Positions 1 through 9,888 of a stretch of DNA of 64,000 nucleotides are shown here, in pieces. Source of the stretch: Prorocentrum cordatum (lineage: Eukaryota; Sar; Dinophyceae; Prorocentrales; Prorocentraceae); assembly GCA_963575745.1 (NCBI GenBank), contig CAUYUJ010017842.1:15001-79000 (forward strand). The letters run 5' to 3'. The first letter of the stretch is position 1; each line of letters starts with the position of its first letter. The notes beneath the pieces were generated by a model. The model was not told the origin of the DNA. It worked only from the letters and a program-made list of their open reading frames with translations, and did no database searches. The translations under genes and the position numbers were made by a program.

Positions 1-62
<62 letters not shown>

Positions 63-63
63 T

Positions 64-96
<33 letters not shown>

Positions 97-140
97 CAGC
101 CCGAGCCCATGCACCAGCCCGAGCCCGAGCCCGAGCCCGA
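1..140. repeat. (CTA)n microsatellite followed by (GAGCCC)n
   Basis: Positions 1-58 are an uninterrupted CTA array that runs off the left edge of the window. From about 65 to 140 the sequence becomes a GAGCCC/CCCGAG hexamer repeat. The hexamer reads as a Gly-Leu repeat on the minus strand, which I regard as a spurious open frame. It lies upstream of the first gene. Confidence 0.9.
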
Positions 141-214
141 CTACGCCTACTGCTGCTGCTGCTACTGCGGCACCCAGGGAGGAGGCTGAGAGAGGGAGGG
201 GGGGAGGAGGAGTT

Positions 215-226
215 TTTTGGCTCGAG
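215..226 (+). promoter_or_regulatory. possible relict of the dinoflagellate spliced-leader 3' end
   Basis: The 12-mer TTTTGGCTCGAG differs at one base from the 3' end of the dinoflagellate spliced leader (TTTTGGCTCAAG). It lies 49 bases before the ATG of the first gene. Relict leaders upstream of genes are known in dinoflagellates from recycling of mRNA into the genome. The match is short and overlaps a small palindrome (GGCTCGA-GAT-TCGAGCC), so coincidence is quite possible. Confidence 0.25.
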
Positions 227-275
227 ATTCGAGCCTGCCGGCGGTTCCATCCACCTCCAATCCAGGAATGGGCGA

Positions 276-3200
276 ATGGGTTGGGATACAGTTTTGGACG
301 ACGCTGTAGTCGCCAGCGATAGCGAGGCAGCTGGCGAGCCACCAGCCGACGAAGCCAGCGAGGCGTTGCCACCTCTTCTGGACGCCAGCGAGGCGTTGCC
401 ACCTCTGGAAGACGGCAGCACAAGGGAACCACCGCCCAAGCGGCGGAGAGGCAGGCCCAAAGGATCAGTGAGACGCTCGTCCCTCTGTGTCGACGACGGC
501 GCGCTCGTTGTTGCTCCTGCTGCTGGACCACTAGTGCGAGCCAGAGGTGCGGGCGGCCGGTTCGTGTCTACGGACGTCGCGCGGCCCCTTGCCCTGCAAG
601 CCAGCGCTGCCACTTCTGGACGCCACGAGTTGCAGTTGGCGCAGCGATCTCCGACTCTGACAGAACAGGCGGCCGCTGAGCTCGCTCTCTCCCGCATCAG
701 CCACCCGCCGTCGCAAGCTTTCACAGTTGGGTTGGAAAGCCTGGTCTTCGCTGATAAGATTCGGCAGGATGGCGCCAGGTTGGATCCAAAAGTTGTGAGA
801 ATATTGAATCATTCTGTGGAGACGAGCTGTCACAGCGGCGAGGGGACGGCTGCAGTGTTGGCCAATCACCTCGGTGTCCACAGGGTTACGTATGGCAGGG
901 CATTGAGAAGATTGGCTGCAAACATCGTCTTGGGGGAGCGGGCCGCCTACGAGTCCCTCCTCCGCATCATACAGCAGTTGGTCGACAGCAGCGTGCTTGA
1001 GATCGTGATGCTCTTCGAATTCGTGATGTTCGACGAAAGTCCGATGAAGATCAAGGATGCCGCCAGTTTTGAAATCCTGTCTGTTTGGCAATACCAGATG
1101 TGTCATGTTTCATATCGTGCGCCCCCAGCTCCAGCCTTCAGCGGCGCTCGAAGGAGTGCACACTTTCAGTCCGAGGCTTGCCCAGTCCCCAGTCGGGGTC
1201 CCCAGTCCCGATTCAAGTCCCAAGCCTTGATTCTCTGATCTGCCCAGGGCCTTTGATCTTGTAGGTGTAGGACGGGGACAGGGAGTGCCCAGGGCCGCAG
1301 GGCCCTAGAGGGCCTAGAGGGCAAAAGGGGGGAGGGCAGGGCGGAGGGGAAGGGGGTAGGGCCAGGCAGGGGTAGGGGAGGGCTAGCACCTAGAGTGGCG
1401 CCTAGGCTCTAGGGTCAAAGCTTGGGCTAGGGTTTGGGCCAGCTTGGACCGAGGCCAATGGCTTCCAGTAAAGCGGTTTGGGACAAATGGCTTGAACAAA
1501 ATGGACATGAACCAAAGGTTTTGTCAATTTTACCCTAACGACTTTACCCCCTGCCCTGCCTGCCAGGACATTCTCGGCGGCGCCGGGCTGTCCAAACTCG
1601 TGCAGTCCGAATTCTCCGTTGCTGTGGTGGTTCGTCATTTGGCATCCGGGAAAGTGTTATGTTTCAGAATGGAGTTCAGTTGCTGGCTGCAGCATGTCGA
1701 TCGCACAACAGCCGAGTGCTTGGGGCGGTGCGTCGACAATACCGTTTCTTTCCCCACCATTGCCAAGGGCATGCGGCGCGTCAGGTTGCACTGCACAGAT
1801 GACGCCAGTGCCAACAATAGGATGCACCGGCATCACGCTCAGACCCTTGTTCTTTCTAAAACTCCATGTCAAGTGCACAAGGCGATGGCAATGGCGAGCC
1901 GGTGCTCCAGCCTCGTGGACCCATCCATTACAGGTCTCCTCAATTTGACGCTGGTGCTCGGCCAGGTGGCCACCTAGGTAAATCAATGCGTTCCTCATCC
2001 CCCCCTCCTCCTTTTCCTCCTCCCTATGTTCCATGTTACTGCTGCTGCTGCTACTGCTGCTGTCGCCCCTGCTCCGAGCTGCCCCTCCTCCTGCTCATAA
2101 TCCTGCTCCTATTCTTGACGTTTCGCGTAACCCCGCCAGCCCATCCAGCAACGATGCCCTGACGAGTTGCACTGATCAGGGAAGTGGGACAGCATGCAGA
2201 GGATCGAAGGGCTGGGGAAGCCGTCGCGGACCGAGGGTGGGAGGATTGAGGAGGAGGAGTAGGAGGAGGAGGAGGAAGAGTCTGAGGTGGTAGAGAAGGA
2301 GGCGGAGGAGGAGGAGGCGGAAGAGGAAGTGAACAAAAACGAACAGGATGAGTGGGAGGAGGGAGGAAGGGGAGGGAGAGGAGGGAGGGAGAGGAGGGAG
2401 GAGGGAAGAGGAGGAGGAGGAGGAGGAGGAGTAGGAGGTGGAGTAGAAGGAACAGGACGAGGAGGAGGAGGAGGAGAAGGACGAGGAGGAGGACGAGGAG
2501 GAGGGTCGGATGCCGCCGCGCGGATGCCTCTCGGAATCCATTCAGATGTGTCTTGGGGGTTTCTTGGAAGCCTAGGACCGTCTTGGGGGGATGGGGGAGG
2601 GGAAAGGGGGAGGGGGAGGCGGGCGGGGGAGGGGTAAGGGAGTGGCTGGGGGAAGGGGCTGGGGGAGGGGCTGCGTGAGGGGCAGGGCACAGGGGGGGGG
2701 GGGGAGGGCGAGGGGGCAAGGGATCGGGAGGGGCAGGGCCAGGGAGGGGAGGGTGAGGGGGGGGGTGGCTGGGGGAGTGGCATGGGCAGGAACGGGGAGG
2801 GGGAGCAGCTGAGGAGCTGGATGAGCGGCGGCGAAGGCAGTGGCAGCCGGAGAGGAATGATACGGAGAATGAAGGAGGGGGAGGAGGAGGAGGAGGAGGA
2901 GGAGGAGAAGGAAAAGGAGGAGGAGGATTTCTTTTTAATCGCATCGCAATTGATGGTGAGATCAAGCAAAAATCTGAAAGCTCCGCAGAAACGCCATCGC
3001 GCGGAGGGTGGAGTCATTTGGAGAGGCGGGTCGGCACGGCGAGGTGGAATGCCTCGGCGCTGCTCATAAGGGGGTTCCCCCTGTATTGATCTCCGTTCTG
3101 GTCAATATTCAAAAAGCGTTCGCCGCCGCACCGTCGGCTTTGCTTGGCTGGCGCGGCGTATCCATGTATCTACATTTATCCATCCCCCCAGGCGCCGTCG

Positions 3201-6200
3201 CACCGATACGTCTGCGCATCTTCTGTCCGTCTATCTGCCCATCCCCCGGGCGCCGTCGCACCCTCGGCGCGGCTTGACTGGCGGGGGGCGGCGGCCCATT
3301 TCTTCCAGTTACCCAAACGGAGGGGAATGGAAATGCTGCTAAGACCTGCCAAGGTTTACATGGCCGCCTCTTGGGCCCAGAGAATAAATTTTTACATTGG
3401 GGTTTGATCATTGAGTTTTCAACTTAACATGGCCTCCGATTGTCTAAAACCAATACAGGATGCATCGCGCGCGCGCGCGGGTGACCCGGCCCCGCGCGGG
3501 TCACCAGCGCGCCCGCGCTCGTCTCGCATATTGTATTGTGTTTTCTATATTTGACGTTGGCATGGCCGCCTCTTGGGCCCAGAGAATGAATATTTACATT
3601 GGGTTTTGATCATTGAGTTTTCAACTTAACGTGGCCTCCGATTGTATAAAACCAATACAGGAGGCATCGCGCGCGCGCGCGGGTGACCCGGCACCGCGCG
3701 GGTCACCAGCGCGCCCGCGCGCCTCGCATATTGTATTGTGTTTTCTATATTTGACGTTGGCATGGCCGCCTCTTGGGCCCAGAGAATGAATATTTACATT
3801 GGGTTTTGATCATTGAGTTTTCAACTTAACATGGCCTCCGATTGTATAAAACCAATACAGGAGGCATCGCGCGCGCGCGCGGGTGACCCGGCACCGCGCG
3901 GGTCACCAGCGCGCCCGCGCGCTTCGCATATTGTATTGGTTTGTATATTTCCCACATTTATATGGCCGCCTCTTGGGCCCAGAGAATGAATTTTTACATT
4001 GGGTTTTGATCATTGAGTTTTCAACTTAACATGGCCTCCGATTGTATAAAACCAATACAGGATGCATCGCGCGCGCGCGCGCGGCAGCGCGCCCGCGCTC
4101 GCCTCGCCCATTGTATTGTGTTTTCTATATTTGACGTTGGCATGGCCGCCTCTTGGGCCCAGAGAATGAATATTTACATTGGGTTTTGATCATTGAGTTT
4201 TCAACTTAACATGGCCTCCGATTGTATAAAACCAATACAGGAGGCATCGCGCGCGCGCGGGTGACCCGGCACCGCGCGGGTCACCAGCGCGCCCGCGCGC
4301 TTCGCATATTGTATTGGTTTGTATATTTTCCACATTTATATGGCCGCCTCTTGGGCCCAGAGAATGAATTTTTACATTGGGTTTCGACAATTGAGTTTTC
4401 ACCTTAACATGGCCTCCGATGGAATAAAACCAATACAGGATGCATCGCGCGCGCGGGTGACCCGGCCCCGCGCGGGTCACCAGCGCGCGCGCGCGCCTCG
4501 CATATTGTATTGGTTGTATATTTGCCACGCTTCTGTGGCAGCCTCTTGGGCCCAGATCGTGAATATTTACATTGGGTTTTGACCATTGAGTTTTGAACTT
4601 AACATGGCCTCCGATGATATAAAATTACACGATGCATCGGGAGCCCCGTGACCACGTGGAGCCGTTTTGGGGCGGTCTTGGAGCGTCTTGTACGCATGTT
4701 GGGAGCTATATTGAGTCATCGAGGGCTATCTTGAGCGATCTTGGAGGTCACCTTGAGCTCTCTTGGGCCCTCTTGGCGCCATCTTAGGCCATCTTCGGTG
4801 ACCCGACGACCCGCGAAACGCCCCTTCCAGGCCCAGGGGGAGGGGGTAGGGGGAGGGGAAACCCCTCCCCCAGGGCCCCAAGGGGAAGACGGGGGTTGAG
4901 GACAGAGAGGGCTCTTTAAACCACTCACGCCCGAAGGGCTGGTGGGATGTTTATATTGTGTTTTGGCCGTTGCGCGCGCTGCAGAGATGTGTGTGCGTGG
5001 TGAAGGCCACGTTGGCTTTTCTCGGGCCGACGTCTCCATGTTGCGACGACGTCTCAGGCGAAACGGCCCCAAGCGGCCCTGCAAAGGCACCAGGGGTGAA
5101 GCAGAATGGCTTCCCCATCCTTCCCACAGTCTGTCTTAGGAGTTCTCCGGAAACAAACGAACTGTCTATCTGTCGCGGCCTCGCCGGTCGCTGTCGCACC
5201 GTCGGCGAACGTGCTTGGTTACGTTCTGTGCATCTGTCTGGCCGCCCGCCGTCGCCGTCGCACCGAAAAAATTGCGCGCCACACATGGTTGAACTTCGCT
5301 GTCCACGGCGCGCCCATCGCACATCGCACGACTTTTTACAATAATTTCTCAATAGTTCCGTGCGGCGGGCAGATCGTTTTTGCGCATCTGTCCCCGACGG
5401 ACCCGTCGCCGCCGCGTCGGGGTGATCATCGTTGGGGGAACCCCCTCATCACTGCTCTTCAAGCTTGGGCTGCTCTTCAAGCTTGGCCAGACGGCCGCCA
5501 GTGGAGAAAATAAGGGCACCGCTGGCATGCACAAACGAAGCTCCCGTCGGAGCAGTCGGCGACAACGCACCGATGGCCGAGGGCTTTTAACCGCGTGGGG
5601 GAGAGCCTGAGGAGCAGCTGGGGGCAGCGACCTGGAGGAGGTTGAGCCTGGTTCCGAGCGCCTCTTAAACAAGTCTTGCGCTGCCAGCACTACCAACCCC
5701 CAACTGCGGCAGAGAGCGCCGGGGAACATTCGGGAAGTTTCCCAGGGGGCCCCATCCAGGCAAGTCCTGAGGGGGCCGGCGGCAAGGAGGGCGACAGCCC
5801 TGGAAACCAGAACGTATCAAATTATGATACCACGATCTTCACCAGACAAAACTGGATGGAGCCGAGCTCCTTCCTTGGCCGCGTCGTCCGCTGCTTGGTT
5901 CCCAATTGCGTGCAGCTGCGACGAGACAGCGTCGGCCAAATCCACATATTGGTGGCCGCTGGTTTTGGACAAAGAGCGGAGCTTCCCACCATCAAAATGT
6001 GAAGCTGGCATAATGATTCCGCTGCGCGGCCTCTTGGGTGAGAGGGCTTCCAAACGAGGGAGGCCCCTTTGCCTCACCACGTCAAGGCAGTCGGAGAAGC
6101 CGCCCGACGGCCGTCTAGATTATCGTGCGAATACCCTAGGGCAGCGAATTCCGCCGCCTGACAGTTTGGGGATAAACAATAGCGACTTGCCCAAACAACC

Positions 6201-9200
6201 GAGAGGACACCCGCCCGCCAGCGTCGAAGATGACGGCCCCGTTACTGGCACGAGACAGTTCCTTCATTGGGTGCTTTTAGCACGATTCATCCATAAAAGC
6301 GGGAGCCCTGGGAATCCGAGGACCGTCGGCAGAGGCGACGCTTGCGTCAACGAGCTGCAACGTCACAACATCTGCTGCGGCGGCTTCCGAGAGCGGCCGT
6401 GGCGCCCAGTCCCCTGGGCCCCTGGACGGGGGAATGAGCCATTCCCGAGGCGGGAGAACACGGGGCCTTTTTGGTGTTTCCCTGGTGAGCTTGGTGAGTC
6501 GAGGCTTGACCAGCTCGCTCCTCTCATCTTCTGCCGCCGTGGGCCGCCAGAGCGCGTGCTCCGTGGCGCGTCCAACCCCGCCACGTCAAGGACAAGCATT
6601 GACGATGTCATACTTCAGCTTTACGTGCCCTGCCACCAAGCCAGTAAACGTTGCAAATGCCGTCCTGGTTGTGCCGTTGTGCCTGCGGGGGGAACTTAGT
6701 GGAGGCCACTGACGCGTCGAAACAGAGGCCGTCGCCATTGCCGTATTTGCGGCCAGCTTCTCGTTCTAGCTAAGCATACAAGCCCAAAGTCAGCGTTTAA
6801 GTCGGGCGCGGTGGGGGAGGGGGCGGGGGGGGGGGGGGAGGGGGGGGGGGGGGGGCGCCTCCTGTCCTTGCCCAACGCAGGCCTACGCGTCCGCAGAGGC
6901 TCTTTCCCACGGGTTCCTTAAACGGGAAGGGTGGCAGACATGAGAGATCAAAGTTCTCGCGCTGGCCAGTCGGCCTGTAGCATTTAGACAACATGGCTTC
7001 TTCAACAGACGTTTTTCACCAACTGACTACGTACACTTGGATAAACCCACTTCCACCAGCGAGTAGGAGGGCATGAGGGGTGGAACCGAGCGGGGGGTCA
7101 ACAGGGATCGGATGGGGCTTTTTCAAAGTGAGGGCCTGGGGCCCAGAGCAGTCTTCAGACCGACCGCGCAGCGAGGGGGGCGCCCGCGAGCGCGTTCAAC
7201 GACGCTGAGCGCACAGCCTGCACGACTCCTAAAGCCTAAAGAGAAGAAGTAAACGCAATACCACATGGGGCCTCGTAAGCCATAGCACGCGGGTTCGCCT
7301 GTAGTGGCCGCTTGCCACCGCGAGTACCAAGCGCAGTGCGAGGCGCCTAAGCCTAAATCGCGGGGTCAAACTTGAAATAGCATCCTGCATCCCGCGGAAT
7401 GCCGCGCAAAGTAAGCTGAACTCCCACGTCGCCGAGGGCCGCCAACTCGCGCCCGAAAGCCTTTCATGCCACAGTAGATACGAAAGGGGGAGGCAGAGGT
7501 GCTGACCACCTGGGGCGTGCACTGCAGCTCCGACTGCACGTTGGGGGGAACACTGTTGCCCCACCCATGGGCGAATGCAGCTCCAACCATGATCTGGCAG
7601 GAATGCAAACACCAGCCGGGGGCCCTCCTCCTGGGCCGAGGGCGGCTGGCTCTCAGATTGTTTGTCCAGCCCTGCGAGACAGCGAAGCTCGAACTGTGCT
7701 GATGGTATCAGCCTGGTGGAGCCAGTGCTCCTGACCGAACCAACACGATGTGGGCAACGGCCAGATGGAAGAACGCCAGGGCAGAGGCCCAGGCTTGTCA
7801 ATACTTGCAGTTGGCCACTGTCCCAAGGAGGTCCGTCGGCAGGGCTCCTTGGATGGCATTGGATGGTGCGCGAGAGCATTGTGGGCGCGTTGTACCCCCC
7901 CCCCCCTTTCCCGTGGGCGCGCGCTAGGCCCCCGTCGGGGGGGGGGGGCTTGGCTCGACAGCGCAGGCCAGCTCCCGCACTTTCGAGATATAATCGGCAA
8001 GCTCTGGCGGGGCCCCTGCTGGCTGCGAGGCTGCGGCAAGCTCAGAAGCGGCGGCAGGTGCCCCTGGAGTCTGGAGGTGCGCCCGCAGCCTCCGCTTCTC
8101 CAGCAACAGCAGGTCACGCTGCACCGATGCCCCTCTTCTTCGTTGAAAGGCGCGGCTTGCGGGCGGCGCGTTCCTGATTGAGCGCTCGCTTTCTCTCGTC
8201 GCCCTCGGAGAACAGTCCTGCTGCGAGGTTCTGGGTGCCCTCGAGGAGTTGTGCGCGGCGCCGCTCAGCGTCTTCCTTGTCGGTCTCGGACAGCTCGACC
8301 TCGGCCTCGTCCAGCTGGAAGCCCCCCCCCCCTTCAAAAAACAAAAACACAACGCGCACACACGCACGCACCACCACCACCACACACACCACACCACACC
8401 ATACACCATACACCATACACCATACACCATACACCATACACCATACACCATGCACCATACACCATGCACCATACACCACACACCACACACCACACCACAC
8501 CACACCGCACACCACACCACACCACACCACACCACACCACACCACACCACACCACCACACACACCACCCCCCAACCCTCCGAAAACAATGTCCAGGGCGC
8601 GCCCCGCCAAGGGGTCGCCGAGCGTGAGCTTGGACCCAGTGGCTGGGCCAGCTTGCGGGGGCGATGGCGCAGAGGCGCCAAGCCTTGAAGCTGGTCCACC
8701 AGCTCCTTGCGTTTCTTGCCGAGAGCTCGTCCAACTGCGTGGCCATGGTGGCCATGATGGTCATCTGCGTCGCAACGTCTTTCTAACATGTTCCTAGCTT
8801 GTTGGTTCCTGACTCCGGCCGCTTAGTGAGCTCGGACCACCCGCGAGAAAGGTCGGCAACCCGCTGCTCGTAGGCGACATGAGCAGAGAGGGGATTAGTA
8901 TTGTCGATATGGTCGTACGGGGACTGGTAACTGGTAGCGGGCGGCCACGGCGTCATCATCTGCACGGCGGGCCAGCGCCATGAGCTGCAAGAGCTCGCTG
9001 CTTGCCAGAGTTGCGGTTTGGCCTGCGCTCTGCGCTTTACCTAAGAAGCTTCAAGATTGCTCCCAATATGCCCCAAGAGGCCCCGATGACCGCCCCAAGA
9101 CGGCCCCAAGTGGCCATGAGGCCGCCAAGAGGCACAATTTCTTCAAACACTGGAGGAACATCAAGATTTTGTTTGCCATGTCGCCTTTTCGCTTTGGATG

Positions 9201-9857
9201 GCCTTCCGAGGCCTCAAGATGGCCCCAAGACTCCAAGCCCAAGGGAGCCCCCAAAAAGGCCCATGAGAGCCGCAAGACGGCCCCCAAAGCGGCCAGGAAC
9301 CCTCCGAGAGCGCCCCAGGAGCACCCCAAGAGGCGATCTGTGGGGCCCCCGGGGGGCGACGCTATTTTAAGCTCGTCCCTTATGGTGATCGATGTCATCC
9401 AAGATGGCTCCAAACCCCGGGCCCGCCACGCCCCCCTTCCCCCTCCCTCCCTCTCCCCCTCCCCTTCCCCCATCCCCCTCCTCGTCCTTCCTCATCCCCC
9501 CCTTCATCCCCCCCCCCTTCCCCCTCCTCGCCCCCCCCCCCCCCCCCCCCCCCCTCCCCCCCCTCACTCTCCCTCTCCCCATCCCCCTGCCCCTGCCCAT
9601 CCCCGCTCCCCACTACCCTTCCCCCCCCCCCCCCCCTTCCCCCCATCCTCCTCCCCCTCCTACCCCTGCGCCTGCCCCTGCCCCCCCCCCCCCCCCCCCC
9701 CCCCCTCTTACACCCCATCCACCGCCCAGATCCTGACGACCCTTCCCACCTCCCTTGCTGCTGCTGCTGCTGCTGCTGCTCCCCCTCCTCCTGCACCTGC
9801 TGTTCCTCCTCCTCCTCATTGTGCTCCTCCTCCTCCTCCTCCTCCTCCTCCTCCCTC

Positions 9858-9888
<31 letters not shown>

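Noticed and set aside
2051-3017. Long minus-strand Pro/Ser/Leu-rich frames
   Set aside because: They lie entirely in GGA/GGGG repeats and are open in several frames at once, a result of triplet composition.
3358-4600. CRISPR-like regular array of about 200-bp units
   Set aside because: Units are repetitive along their whole length with no unique spacers, and the genome is eukaryotic.
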